Origin: Actinomadura rifamycini DSM 43936 | Lineage (GTDB): Bacteria > Actinomycetota > Actinomycetes > Streptosporangiales > Streptosporangiaceae | Direction of reading: 5' to 3' | Assembly (NCBI RefSeq): GCF_000425065.1 | Contig: NZ_AULB01000010.1 | Location: 1 to 64,000 of the forward strand | Length of the DNA: 64,000 nucleotides | In this document: positions 25,283 through 34,206 of the stretch, in pieces | Layout: every line of letters begins with the position of its first letter | Position numbering within the stretch: position 1 is the first letter of the stretch | Notes under the pieces: model-generated | What the model was told of the DNA's origin: nothing | Databases searched by the model: none | The model's input: only the letters and a program-made list of their open reading frames with translations | Translations under genes and position numbers: made by a program

Positions 25283-25550
25283 AGTTCCCGCGGACGCGGG
25301 CCCGAGCAGCCGGGGTACGCGGCTCCGCACCCGATCGCCCCGCTTCCGCGCGGACGCGCAGTCGATAGGCCCCCAGCACGGCCCGAACGGCGGCGTGACG
25401 CTCGGAACCGGTGCACCCGTGCGCCGCGTCCCGAAGAACACGCGCGGGCCTTCACCACGTCCTCAGGGGCCACGGACGGTCGCCGCCGCACCGGCCCGCG
25501 CCCCTCGGCCCGCGACCGGCCGGTCGCGATGCCCGGGGAGGCGCCGACAC

Positions 25551-25690
25551 CGCGGGCGAGGACGTCCAGGCCGGCGGTGTCGAGCCGCTTGGCGCGCGCG
25601 TGCCGCAGGTCGTGCGGCGACACGCGCCGGACCGCCTCGGCCCGGTCGATCACGCCCGCGACGGCGGAGTCGACCGCGACCAGCACGGCC
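25551..25690 (-). pseudogene. Tyrosine recombinase (integrase) remnant
   Basis: A minus-strand reading frame gives RRVSPHDLRHARAKRLDTAG followed by LDVLARGVGAS. This matches the integrase core box HxLRH plus the next helix; HDLRH is at 25614-25600. The usual LGH is replaced by GVG, and the catalytic Tyr and the N-terminal domains are missing, so it is inactive. It suggests a former integrated element. No tRNA or attachment repeat was found nearby. Confidence 0.6.
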
Positions 25691-25712
25691 GCGCGCCCGA
25701 AGAGGCCCCCGT

Positions 25713-25737
25713 CCGGACCACCTGGGAAGTGGTCCGG
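25713..25737 (-). terminator. Hairpin after the PucR-type regulator
   Basis: CCGGACCAC and GTGGTCCGG form a 9-bp perfect stem with a 7-nt loop, about 47 nt downstream of the minus-strand stop at 25784. Confidence 0.6.
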
Positions 25738-25783
25738 GGGCGGGGCGACGCCCGGGCGTGCCCGACGAGGGGCTGGGGGCGGG

Positions 25784-27016
25784 TCAGGCGGGCGAGGCGG
25801 GAATGGTGTCCGGGAAGATCCGCAGCATCGAGTTGAGCGCGATCATGGTGGCGAGCTTGGTCTCCGGGGCGGCGGGCTCGCCGCCGAAGATGTCGTTGAT
25901 CACCCGGATCCGGTAGCGCACCGTCTGCGGGTGGATGTGCAGCTGCCGCCCGGTGACCACCGCGTTGCAGCCGCTGTTGAAGTACGCCAGCAGCGTCTCC
26001 GCGAGCATCTCCCGGCGCGGCGGCGGCTGCTCCAGCAGCGGCCGCAGGTAGCGGGGCGCGGCCGCCTCCACCAGGTCCCGCGCCTCCGCGGTGACCAGCG
26101 TCGCGAGGTGGTCGCAGCAGCGGACCGTCCCGTCCGCCGGCAGGACGCCCTCCTCGGCGAGCGCGACCGCCCGGCGGGCCCACCGCAGCGACACCGCGCC
26201 GCGGTCCACCGGGACCGTCGGGCCGACCGCCGCCCCCGGGCACGCGTCGGCCAGCGCCGCCATCAGCCGATCCTGCCCCGGACCGTCCGGGTCGGGCACC
26301 ACCAGGTACGGCGCGTCGCCCGACCAGTCCGCCAGCACCGTGGGCGGGACGAGCCGCGCCGTCCCGGCCAGCGGACCGCGCAGCGCCACCGCGCAGATCG
26401 TCTCGGGGGCCGTCCAGTCCGCGGCCTTCGCCAGCTCGCGGATCGCCTCCCGGCCGATCGGCGGATCGGCCACCAGGACGTCGCGGAGCCGGCCGCGGTC
26501 CCGCTCGCGCCGCGTCGCCAGTTCCTCGCGCGCCGACGCGTAGCCCTCCGCGGCCGCGTCGACGAGGACCGCGAGGAGCCCGAAGTGCGCCTCGGTGAGC
26601 ATCGCCAGGGTCTCCCGGCTCCAGCCGAAGTCGTAGGCGTGGCCGATGAACCGGCGGCACGTGATCCGGCTGCTGAGCCGCAGCGCCGCCTCGAGGCCGT
26701 CGAGGCCGTGCCCGCCGGACGCCTCGCGGGCGCCGATGTGCGCGTACAGGTCCGTGAGGGGCGACCAGTCGGGCGCCGGGTCGTCCACGGAGTCCACGAA
26801 GCCGCGGACCGTCGTGGCGATCGTCCGGACCATCTGCCGGCCCTGGACGCTGTCGGCGGGGTGGGCGTACGCGGGGAGCCGGCGGCGGATCTCCTCGGCG
26901 ATCTCCCGCACGACCGCGTCGAGATGCGGGCGGAGCAGGTCGCCGATGCGGACCCGCTGCGCATGGCACGGCAGCGGGGAGCGGGTTCTCCGGACTGACA
27001 GGGGCGGGGAGGCCAC
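25784..27016 (-). CDS. PucR/CdaR-type helix-turn-helix regulator
   Basis: 410-residue regulator with a helical N-terminal domain (about 20-180), a degenerate GGDEF-like middle and the PucR C-terminal helix-turn-helix near 345-395. The last contains LAETLLAYFNSGCNAVVTGRQLHIHPQTVRYRIRVIND in parts. The GTG at 27016 is preferred over the ATG at 27043 because GAGGAG lies 5 nt before it. The ligand is unknown. A TetR-type box lies about 360 bp upstream (27375). Confidence 0.85.
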   Translation of the reverse strand: MASPPLSVRRTRSPLPCHAQRVRIGDLLRPHLDAVVREIAEEIRRRLPAYAHPADSVQGRQMVRTIATTVRGFVDSVDDPAPDWSPLTDLYAHIGAREASGGHGLDGLEAALRLSSRITCRRFIGHAYDFGWSRETLAMLTEAHFGLLAVLVDAAAEGYASAREELATRRERDRGRLRDVLVADPPIGREAIRELAKAADWTAPETICAVALRGPLAGTARLVPPTVLADWSGDAPYLVVPDPDGPGQDRLMAALADACPGAAVGPTVPVDRGAVSLRWARRAVALAEEGVLPADGTVRCCDHLATLVTAEARDLVEAAAPRYLRPLLEQPPPRREMLAETLLAYFNSGCNAVVTGRQLHIHPQTVRYRIRVINDIFGGEPAAPETKLATMIALNSMLRIFPDTIPASPA

Positions 27017-27520
27017 GGGTTCTCCTCGGGATCGGAAACGCACCTGGCTTTCGGGCTCGCCAGTCTCGCTTCTCCCGCCGCCAGATCAAGGCTCCGCGGA
27101 AATACGTGTGTGCCCGCACACCCGGATTGGGCGGCGGCAACGGAATTCGGCGGCTCCTCATCGCGAAATGAGCAATTGGACCGTTCCGACGCCCCCGCCG
27201 GTCGCCGGGCCCGTGTCGCTCGATGAACCCGCCGAAAAACGCCGAGGCGTTCGCGGGCGTGGAGGAGCCGACTGCCGCGTCCCCCCGGACGGCCACGCCG
27301 CCGCCTCCTGAGCCGTGGACGTCCGGGGGTCCGCGGGGCCGTCAGGCCGCCCGCCACAGCGGCCCCCGCATGAACCTTACTGCGTAAAGGGCGGGACCCG
27401 CCCGGCGTGCTCGCGGGCACGCGGGACGGCGCCGCCGCGGCCGTGCGCCGGGTGCCGGGGCGCGCCGCCGAGGGCCCGCCCGCCGCCGCTATGGCCGGCG
27501 GGACGTCCGGGGACGGGCGG
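27017..27520. other. 504-bp intergenic stretch between the PucR-type gene and a small conserved gene
   Basis: No credible gene. It contains a small hairpin GTGTG-CCCG-CACAC near 27108 and the palindromic box at 27375. A 47-codon frame from the ATG at 27169 has no ribosome binding site and was not accepted. Confidence 0.5.
27375..27390. promoter_or_regulatory. CTTTAC-N3-GTAA-type palindromic box, copy 1
   Basis: CCTTAC-TGC-GTAAAGG. It is related to sites at 32125, 45919 and 53860 and is a TetR-operator-like 6-3-6 palindrome. Confidence 0.45.
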
Positions 27521-27892
27521 TCAGCGGTCCTCGCCCCGGGAGGGGTTCTCCAGCCGGAAGAAGTTGCTCTGGACGCCGTCCTTCTTGTGCTCCTGGTAGA
27601 TGAAGTTCAGTTCGCGCTCGTCGAACGTGCGGAACCAGTCGTCCCAGGAGATGTGCTCGAGGTTCTCGCCGCCGTAGCCGGGGAAGTCGAGGCGCAGCCG
27701 CCCCGGGCGGCCCCCGTACTCGCTGCCGGGCACGGTCGACGGCTCGGCCCCGCGCTCCTCGGCCCACCGCCGGATGACCTCGTGGTCGGTGGTGACGAGG
27801 CTCTTGCCGGGACGCTCCTCGTGCTCGTCCGCCGAGGTCACCTCCTGCTCGTAGCGATGCTCGCCCTGGATCGGGTGGTGCGACTCGCCCAT
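27521..27892 (-). CDS. Small conserved acidic protein, function unknown
   Basis: 123 residues, soluble and charged. After a disordered N-terminus of about 35 residues comes a compact domain: TTDHEVIRRWAEERGA, RLRLDFPGYGGENLEHISW, DDWFRTFDERELNFIYQEH. Similar domains occur in many bacteria as stand-alone proteins; they are sometimes mislabelled as a glucan branching enzyme, with no evidence I know of. Start ATG with GGGGGAG 5 nt upstream. It appears monocistronic. Confidence 0.7.
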   Translation of the reverse strand: MGESHHPIQGEHRYEQEVTSADEHEERPGKSLVTTDHEVIRRWAEERGAEPSTVPGSEYGGRPGRLRLDFPGYGGENLEHISWDDWFRTFDERELNFIYQEHKKDGVQSNFFRLENPSRGEDR

Positions 27893-28022
27893 CGGGCTCC
27901 CCCTTCGAGTCGTGCGGCTGTCGGGGGTGTGGTACCCGCCCGACCAGGGACTAACGGGGACGACCTGCGGGGACGGCGGACGTTACGGGCCCGTGTCGGC
28001 GAGATGCGGGCGGTGAGGGCCA

Positions 28023-28063
28023 GTTAACGCGCGAGTGACATCCGGGACCTGCACGGGTAATAC
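28023..28063 (+). promoter_or_regulatory. Promoter of nirB with possible GlnR half-sites
   Basis: GTGACA (28035-28040), a 17-bp spacer and TAATAC (28058-28063), then 9 nt to the ATG at 28073: a strong, nearly leaderless promoter. GTTAAC (28023-28028) and GTGAC (28035-28039) resemble the two half-sites of a GlnR box, though the match is imperfect. Confidence 0.55.
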
Positions 28064-28072
28064 GCCCGCCCG

Positions 28073-30607
28073 ATGATCGGCGTCATGGGAGCCGACAACG
28101 ACATCGTCCGGCGGCTGGTCGTGGTGGGCCACGGCCCGGCCGCGCACCGCCTGGTGGAGGTCCTGCGCGAGCGCGACGCCGCCGGGACCTGGCACGTGAC
28201 CGTCATCGGCGAGGAGAGCCGGACCGCCTACGACCGGGTGGCGCTGACCACGCACCTGGAGGGCGCCGACCTCGCGTACCCGCCGCACGACGACGCGGTC
28301 GCCGTCGTCACCGGCGAGCGGGTCACCGGGATCGACCGCGCCGCGCGGACGGTCGCCACCGACGCGGGACGCGAGGTGCCGTACGACGCGCTCGTCCTCG
28401 CGACCGGGTCCGCGCCGTTCGTCCCGCCCGTGCCCGGCGCCGACCTGCCCGGCGTGTTCGTCTACCGGACGATCGACGACCTCGACGCCATCCGCGCGTA
28501 CGCGGCCGGGCGGACGACCGGCGCGGTCGTCGGCGGCGGGCTGCTCGGGCTCGAGGCGGCCCGCGCCGTGCAGGGCCTCGGGCTGCGCAGCGCCGTGGTC
28601 GAGGTGGCGCCGTGGCTGATGCCGCGCCAGCTCGACGAGGGCGGCGGCGCGATGCTGCGCCGGCACATCGAGGCCCTCGGGATGGACGTGCGCGCCGGCA
28701 CCCCGATGAGCGCGCTGGAGGCCGGGCCGGACGGCGCCGTCGCGAGCGTGCGGATGGCCGACGGCGCCGTGCTGGACGCCGGGCTCGTGGTGTTCTCCGC
28801 CGGGATCCGGCCCCGGGACGAGCTGGCGCGCGGCTGCGGCCTGCCGGTGGGGGAGCGCGGCGGGATCGTCGTCGACTCCGCCTGCCGCACCGAGGACCCC
28901 GCGATCTTCGCGATCGGCGAGTGCGCCCTCGTCGACGGGGTCGTGTACGGGCTGGTCGCGCCGTGCTTCGCCATGGCCGAGACCGTCGCCGGGCGGCTGC
29001 TGGAGCCGGCCGACCCCGCGGTGTTCGAGGGCGCGGACCCGTCGACGAAGCTCAAGCTGATGGGCGTGGACGTCGCCAGCTTCGGCGACCCGTTCGCCGA
29101 CCGGGACGGCGGGGCGCTCGGCGTCACCTACACCGACCCCGTCGCGAAGGTCTACAAGAAGATCGTGGTCAGCGACGACGCCCGCACGCTGCTGGGCGGC
29201 GTGCTGGTCGGCGACGCCGACTCCTACGCGGTGCTGCGCGCCCAGGTCGGCGGCGCCCTGCCCGGCACCCCCGACCAGGTGCTGTTCGGCGGCACCGAGG
29301 CCGCGGGCGGCGACCTGCCCGGCGCCACGGTGGTGTGCTCCTGCAACAACGTGACGGCCGAGACGATCCGCGGCGCGGTCACGGAGCGGTCGCTGACCGA
29401 TCTCGGCGAGGTCAAGGTGTGCACCCGCGCCGGGACGAGCTGCGGAAGCTGCGTCCCGCTGGTGAAGAAGCTCCTGGACGCCGAGCTGACCGCGGCGGGC
29501 GTCGAGGTCAGCAAGGCGATCTGCGAGCACTTCGACCACAGCCGCGCCGAGCTGTTCGACATCGTCCGCGCGAGCGGCATCACCAGCTTCACCCGCCTGG
29601 TGCAGGAGCACGGGCGGGGCCGCGGCTGCGACATCTGCAAGCCCGCCGTCGCGTCCATCCTCGCCAGCCTCGGCAACGGCCACATCCTCGAGGGCGAGCA
29701 GGCGGCCCTGCAGGACACCAACGACCACTTCCTCGCCAACCTGCAGAAGAACGGCACGTACTCGGTCGTCCCGCGCGTCCCCGGCGGCGAGATCACCCCC
29801 GAGAAGCTGATCGTGATCGGCGAGGTCGCCCGCGACTTCGGCCTCTACACCAAGATCACCGGCGGGCAGCGGATCGACCTGTTCGGCGCCCGCGTCGAGC
29901 AGCTCCCGCAGATCTGGCGGCGGCTCGTCGACGCCGGGTTCGAGTCCGGGCACGCCTACGGCAAGTCGCTGCGGACGGTCAAGTCGTGCGTCGGGTCGAC
30001 CTGGTGCCGCTACGGCGTGCAGGACTCGGTCGCCATGGCGATCCGGCTCGAGCTGCGGTACCGGGGGCTGCGCGCCCCCCACAAGCTGAAGTCGGCCGTG
30101 TCCGGCTGCGCCCGCGAGTGCGCCGAGGCGCAGAGCAAGGACTTCGGGATCATCGCCACCGAGAACGGCTGGAACCTCTACGTCGCCGGCAACGGCGGCA
30201 TGCGGCCCCGGCACGCCGACCTGCTCGCGAGCGACCTGTCCGACGACGAGCTGGTCACCGCGATCGACCGGTTCCTGATGTTCTACATCCGCACCGCCGA
30301 CCGGCTGCAGCGCACCGCGAGCTGGCTGGAGGACCTGGACGGCGGTCTCGACTACCTGCGGGAGGTGGTCATGGACGACGCCCTCGGCATCTGCGCCGAA
30401 CTCGACGCCGCCATGGAACGGCACGTCGCGTCCTACTCCGACGAGTGGAGCGACGTGCTGGACGACCCCGAGCGGCTCCGCCGGTTCGTCTCGTTCGTCA
30501 ACGCGCCCGAGACGCCCGACCCCAGCATCGAGTTCGAGGTCGAGCGCGAGCAGATCAAGCCGCTGCTGCAGATCGACGCGCGGCGGCCCGAGGCGGTGGG
30601 CCGATGA
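28073..30607 (+). CDS. nirB: Nitrite reductase large subunit NirB
   Basis: Reduces nitrite to ammonium with NAD(P)H in the cytoplasm. The 844 residues run: FAD/NAD module (1-400, LVVVGHGPAAHRLVE, VVGGGLLGLEAAR), then two BFD-type [2Fe-2S] segments (CSCNN...CGSC near 421-460 and a partner near 484-525 ending CDIC). The sulfite/nitrite reductase half follows, with CVGSTWC and CARECAEA (about 637 and 677) binding the 4Fe-4S/siroheme centre. It overlaps the next gene by 4 nt. No nirD small subunit and no nitrate reductase are in the window. ATG at 28073 or 28085. Confidence 0.93.
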   Translation: MIGVMGADNDIVRRLVVVGHGPAAHRLVEVLRERDAAGTWHVTVIGEESRTAYDRVALTTHLEGADLAYPPHDDAVAVVTGERVTGIDRAARTVATDAGREVPYDALVLATGSAPFVPPVPGADLPGVFVYRTIDDLDAIRAYAAGRTTGAVVGGGLLGLEAARAVQGLGLRSAVVEVAPWLMPRQLDEGGGAMLRRHIEALGMDVRAGTPMSALEAGPDGAVASVRMADGAVLDAGLVVFSAGIRPRDELARGCGLPVGERGGIVVDSACRTEDPAIFAIGECALVDGVVYGLVAPCFAMAETVAGRLLEPADPAVFEGADPSTKLKLMGVDVASFGDPFADRDGGALGVTYTDPVAKVYKKIVVSDDARTLLGGVLVGDADSYAVLRAQVGGALPGTPDQVLFGGTEAAGGDLPGATVVCSCNNVTAETIRGAVTERSLTDLGEVKVCTRAGTSCGSCVPLVKKLLDAELTAAGVEVSKAICEHFDHSRAELFDIVRASGITSFTRLVQEHGRGRGCDICKPAVASILASLGNGHILEGEQAALQDTNDHFLANLQKNGTYSVVPRVPGGEITPEKLIVIGEVARDFGLYTKITGGQRIDLFGARVEQLPQIWRRLVDAGFESGHAYGKSLRTVKSCVGSTWCRYGVQDSVAMAIRLELRYRGLRAPHKLKSAVSGCARECAEAQSKDFGIIATENGWNLYVAGNGGMRPRHADLLASDLSDDELVTAIDRFLMFYIRTADRLQRTASWLEDLDGGLDYLREVVMDDALGICAELDAAMERHVASYSDEWSDVLDDPERLRRFVSFVNAPETPDPSIEFEVEREQIKPLLQIDARRPEAVGR

Positions 30608-32112
30608 GCGCCGCGCCCGGCGTCGTCGTCGTCGGCAACGGCATGGCCGGATCCCGGTTCGTCGGCGAGCTGCGCGACCGGGACCCGTCCGTCCCGATCA
30701 CCGTGTTCGGCGCGGAGCCGCAGCGGCCCTACAACCGGGTGCTGCTGTCGAACGTCCTCGCCGGGGCCGCCGACCCCGAGCACATCGCGCTCGTCGACGC
30801 CGCCTGGTACGCGGCGCACGGCGTCGATGCGCGCCTCGGCGTCGAGGTGACCCGCATCGACCGCGCCGCCCGCACCGTGCACGCGTCCGACGGGACCGCC
30901 ACCCCGTACGGCACGCTCGTCCTCGCCACCGGCAGCACCGCGTTCGTCCCGCCGCTGCCCGGCCTCGCCGAGGGCCTGCCGCGCGGCGCGCTCGCGTTCC
31001 GCACCCTCGACGACTGCCGCCGCATCAGCGAGCTCGCCGCCACCGCGCGCCGCGCCGTGGTGATCGGCGGCGGGCTGCTCGGCATCGAGGCCGCGCGCGG
31101 CCTCGCCGGACGCGGCCTGGACGTCACCGTCCTGCACCTGGCCGGCCACCTGATGGAACGGCAGCTCGACCCCGCCGCGGGCCGGGTCCTGGCGCGGACG
31201 CTCGCCGGGCTGGGCGTCGGGTCCCGCGTCGGTGTCGGCGTCACCGGCGTGCGGACGTCCGGGACGGGCGGCGACCGCCGCGTCACCGGCGTGGAGCTGG
31301 ACGCCGGCGGCGCCGCCGAGACGATCGACGCGGACCTGGTCGTCGTCGCCTGCGGCGTCCGGCCCGAGACCGGGCTCGCCCGCGCCGCCGGCCTCGCCGT
31401 CGGCCGCGGCGTGATCGTCGACGACGAGCTGCGCTCGGTCGCCGACCCGTCCGTCCGCGCCATCGGGGAGTGCTCCGAGCACCGCGACGAGGTGTACGGG
31501 CTGGTCGCGCCCGCCTGGGAGCAGGCGGGGATCCTCGCCGGGCTGCTCGCCGGGACCGAGCCCGGCGCCCGCTTCACCGGCGCCCGGCAGATCACCCGGC
31601 TCAAGGCCGCCGGGATCGAGCTCGCGTCGATGGGGGAGACCCACTTCGGCGACGAGGACGACGGCGTCGAGGTCGTCCGGTTCACCGACGTCTCCCGCGG
31701 CACCTACAAGAAGGCCGTCATCCGGGACGGCCGGCTGATCGGCGCGATCCTGCTCGGCGAGACCGCCGCCGCCGGGACCCTCACCCAGCTCTACGACCGC
31801 GCCGCGCCGCTGCCCGCCGAACGCCTGTCGCTGCTGTTCCCCGGCGCGGGCCGGGACGGCGGCGGGGCGCGGGCCGACTCGCCGCTGCGGATGCCGGACG
31901 CCGCGACCGTCTGCCAGTGCAACGGCGTCACCAAGCGCCGCGTCCGGGAGGCGTGGGAGGACGGCGCCCGCACCGCCGACGACGTCGCCCGCGAGACCCG
32001 CGCGGGGACCGGCTGCGGCGGCTGCCGCGACGCCGTCGAGGGCATCCTCGGCTGGCTCGCCGACCAGGAGACCCCCGACCGGCGGGAGCCGGCGGCCGCC
32101 GCACCCCGCTGA
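30604..32112 (+). CDS. FAD-dependent NAD(P)H oxidoreductase with BFD domain, NirB/NasB-like
   Basis: Electron-transfer flavoprotein of 502 residues resembling the N-terminal half of NirB. It has VVVVGNGMAGSRFVGEL (FAD), VVIGGGLLGIEAARGL (NAD) and the FAD-binding AIGECSEH. A C-terminal BFD [2Fe-2S] domain (CQCNGV at about 436, CGGC at about 470) is followed by an acidic tail. It lacks the siroheme half. It is probably the reductase of an assimilatory nitrate reductase or a partner of NirB. The ATGA overlap with nirB shows coupling. Confidence 0.85.
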   Translation: MSAAPGVVVVGNGMAGSRFVGELRDRDPSVPITVFGAEPQRPYNRVLLSNVLAGAADPEHIALVDAAWYAAHGVDARLGVEVTRIDRAARTVHASDGTATPYGTLVLATGSTAFVPPLPGLAEGLPRGALAFRTLDDCRRISELAATARRAVVIGGGLLGIEAARGLAGRGLDVTVLHLAGHLMERQLDPAAGRVLARTLAGLGVGSRVGVGVTGVRTSGTGGDRRVTGVELDAGGAAETIDADLVVVACGVRPETGLARAAGLAVGRGVIVDDELRSVADPSVRAIGECSEHRDEVYGLVAPAWEQAGILAGLLAGTEPGARFTGARQITRLKAAGIELASMGETHFGDEDDGVEVVRFTDVSRGTYKKAVIRDGRLIGAILLGETAAAGTLTQLYDRAAPLPAERLSLLFPGAGRDGGGARADSPLRMPDAATVCQCNGVTKRRVREAWEDGARTADDVARETRAGTGCGGCRDAVEGILGWLADQETPDRREPAAAAPR

Positions 32113-32124
32113 CGGCCGCCTTAC

Positions 32125-32142
32125 TGATCTACAACGTAAAGG
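32125..32142. promoter_or_regulatory. CTTTAC-N3-GTAA-type palindromic box, copy 2
   Basis: TGATCTACAACGTAAAGG, identical over 18 nt to the copy at 53860. The following 10 nt match with one change. It sits between the convergent nir operon and the Crp-type gene. Confidence 0.5.
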
Positions 32143-32169
32143 AGCCGGGCGGGACGTCCGCGGGGGCCG

Positions 32170-32886
32170 TCAGTCCAGTGCGCTCTCGGCGAAGATCCGG
32201 AGCGCCTCGGGGTCCCGGACGGTGATGCGGCGGCGGGCCGTCCGGACGTGGCCCGCGCCGCGGAGGACGGCGAGCGCCCGCGCGACCGTCTCGCGGGAGG
32301 CGTCGATGCAGCCGCCCAGCTCGCCCTGGGAGAGCGGCGGGGCGATCTCGATCCCGCCGCCCGCCGCGGGCGGCGCGTGCCGGGCGGACAGGTCGGCGAG
32401 GTCGGCCAGCAGCAGCGCCAGCCGCCGGGCGCCCTGTGCGGACACCGTCGCCTGCAGGCGCCGGTCGGCGTCGTCCAGGCGCCGCACGAACGTCCCGCTG
32501 ACCAGCAGCCACATCCCGGGATGGGCGTCCAGGAACGCGGTGAAGCGGGCCGCCGGGACGATCAGCGCCCGCACCGCGCCGAGCGCCGTCACGGCGGCCG
32601 ACCGCTGCCGGCCGCCCAGCACCGCGCTCTCGCACACCAGGTCGCCCGGCCCGCGCACGGCCAGGACGATCTCCCGGCCGTCCTCCGTCGCCGACGCGAC
32701 CTTCGCCCAGCCCCGCTCGATCACGATGATGTGGTCGGAGTCCTCGCCCTGGTAGCACAGCGGGGTCCGGGGCGGGTAGGAGCGGGGGCGGCCCGCCCGG
32801 CGCAGCGCCGCCCGCTGCGCCCCGTCGAGGTCCGCCCAGAAGCCGTGCCCCGCGCTCCGCGCGGCACGGGCCGTCGCCGGGCTCAC
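32170..32886 (-). CDS. Crp/Fnr-family regulator
   Basis: 238 residues: a cyclic-nucleotide-binding-like barrel (about 15-125, LCYQGEDSDHIIVIERGWAKV, GDLVCESAVLGGRQRSA) and a C-terminal winged helix (about 165-235, LSQGELGGCIDASRETVARALAVLR). There is no N-terminal Cys cluster, so it is not an Fnr oxygen sensor; the effector is unclear. The GTG at 32886 fits the family length. Longer in-frame starts up to 33072 add a Pro/Arg-rich, non-conserved segment. Convergent with the nir operon, so a role in nitrogen or redox control is only a guess. Confidence 0.85.
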   Translation of the reverse strand: MSPATARAARSAGHGFWADLDGAQRAALRRAGRPRSYPPRTPLCYQGEDSDHIIVIERGWAKVASATEDGREIVLAVRGPGDLVCESAVLGGRQRSAAVTALGAVRALIVPAARFTAFLDAHPGMWLLVSGTFVRRLDDADRRLQATVSAQGARRLALLLADLADLSARHAPPAAGGGIEIAPPLSQGELGGCIDASRETVARALAVLRGAGHVRTARRRITVRDPEALRIFAESALD

Positions 32887-33248
32887 CGCGGGGCCCCCGC
32901 CGCGTCCCGGCCGCGCCCCGGAGGCGCGGCCGGGACGATGCGTGAACCGGCACCCGCGGCGATGGGGGGAGTGGGGCGATGAGGCCCAAAGCCCCGGGTG
33001 CCGGTCCGTCCATGCCGCCGTCGCGGCCGGCCGGGGGTCACGACCGGCCTCGCGGCGCTGTGCGTGCTGCATGCATGTGCCAAGGAAAGCCCCTTACCGT
33101 TCACGATGCTGCATCCGCGGGCACGGCCGGTCTGCGTCATCTGACACTTTCGGTGCAACTTGTAACCGGGATTGCGCCGGCGGTGCCGCGCGGCCGTGCG
33201 GGGAGGCGTGCGGAGGCGGTCCCGCCGGGGGGCGTGCGGGGGAGGCGG
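32887..33248. other. 362-bp intergenic stretch upstream of the Crp-type gene
   Basis: The right part (33080-33180) is AT-richer than its surroundings and probably holds the Crp-type gene promoter; a minus-strand TTGCAC lies near 33155. No additional gene is convincing. Confidence 0.4.
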
Positions 33249-34166
33249 TCAGCGCGCCAGGGCGTTCAGCAGCCGGTTCACCGGGCTCGAGAGGTTCCAC
33301 CGGTCCGCCAGCTCCACCAGCGCCTCCGGGTCCCGCGCGCCCGCGGGAAGGCGGTCGTCCAGCGCGGCCAGCTCCGGCGCCTCGATGTCGGTGACGACGC
33401 GGACCACGGTCTCGGCCGACGCGAGGTAGTCGCGGGCGGCGTCGATCCGCTTGCGCGCCCCCGCCGGGAAGCCCTCGTCGCCCCCGTCGAGCGCCGCGAG
33501 GATGCCCGCGACCGAGCCGAACCGGGTGACCAGCGCCGCCGCCGTCTTGTCGCCGACCCCCGGGACGCCCGGCAGCCCGTCGCTGGGGTCGCCGCGCAGC
33601 GTCGCGTAGTCGGCGTAGCCGCGGCCCGGGATGCCGTACTTCTCCGCGACCTCCTTCTCGCCCATCACCTGCAGGTTCCGGACGCCCCGCGCGGTGTACA
33701 GCACGGAGACCGGCCCGCGGTCGTCGACGAGCTGGAACAGGTCGCGGTCGCCGGTCACGATGTCGACGGGCCCGTCGGCGGCGCCGCGCACCGCGAGCGT
33801 GCCGATGACGTCGTCGGCCTCGAACCCGGGCACGCCCGTGCGGGCCAGCCCGAAGGCGTCCAGCACGGCGTCGATGATCGGCAGTTGCGCGGACAGCGGG
33901 TCGGGCGTCTGGTCGCCGCCGTCCTCGGCGACGCGGTGCGCCTTGTAGGACGGCAGCGCCGCCACCCGGAACGCGGGCCGCCAGTCGGCGTCCATGCAGC
34001 AGACGAGCCGGTCGGGGGAGCGGTCCTGGACGAGCCGCGCGATCATGTCGACGAGCCCGCGCACCGCGTTCACCGGCGTCCCGTCCGGGGCCGTGACCGA
34101 CTCGGGCACCCCGAAGAAGGCGCGGAAGTACAGCGACGGCGTGTCCAGCAGCATCAGCCCGCTCAT
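33249..34166 (-). CDS. 5'-3' exonuclease (FEN/PIN-like)
   Basis: Stand-alone structure-specific nuclease similar to the N-terminal domain of DNA polymerase I, 305 residues. MLLDTPSLYFRAFF holds the first metal Asp, LVCCMDADWRPAFR the second. GFEADDVIGTLA and VDIVTGDRDLFQLV hold the acidic cluster, and LPGVPGVGDKTAAALVTRFG is the H3TH motif. ATG at 34166 is preferred over a GTG two codons earlier because GGAAGGA lies 7 nt before it. It is about 40 nt after the SpoIIE gene on the same strand. Confidence 0.92.
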   Translation of the reverse strand: MSGLMLLDTPSLYFRAFFGVPESVTAPDGTPVNAVRGLVDMIARLVQDRSPDRLVCCMDADWRPAFRVAALPSYKAHRVAEDGGDQTPDPLSAQLPIIDAVLDAFGLARTGVPGFEADDVIGTLAVRGAADGPVDIVTGDRDLFQLVDDRGPVSVLYTARGVRNLQVMGEKEVAEKYGIPGRGYADYATLRGDPSDGLPGVPGVGDKTAAALVTRFGSVAGILAALDGGDEGFPAGARKRIDAARDYLASAETVVRVVTDIEAPELAALDDRLPAGARDPEALVELADRWNLSSPVNRLLNALAR

Positions 34167-34206
34167 GCGCACATCCTTCCACGCGGGTGCGACGCTCCGC
34201 GTCCGC

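Larger units (their letters stand above)
25107..25783. other. 677-bp intergenic stretch with a repeat, an integrase fragment and a hairpin
   Basis: No intact gene is seen. It holds a short CGACCCGC tandem repeat, a remnant of a tyrosine recombinase on the minus strand and a terminator-like hairpin. The remainder has long open frames only because GC content is so high. Confidence 0.6.

Noticed and set aside
27169..27311. 47-codon frame beginning MSNWTVPTPPP
   Set aside because: No ribosome binding site or -10 box, and no recognisable domain or modifying enzyme nearby to make it a peptide precursor.
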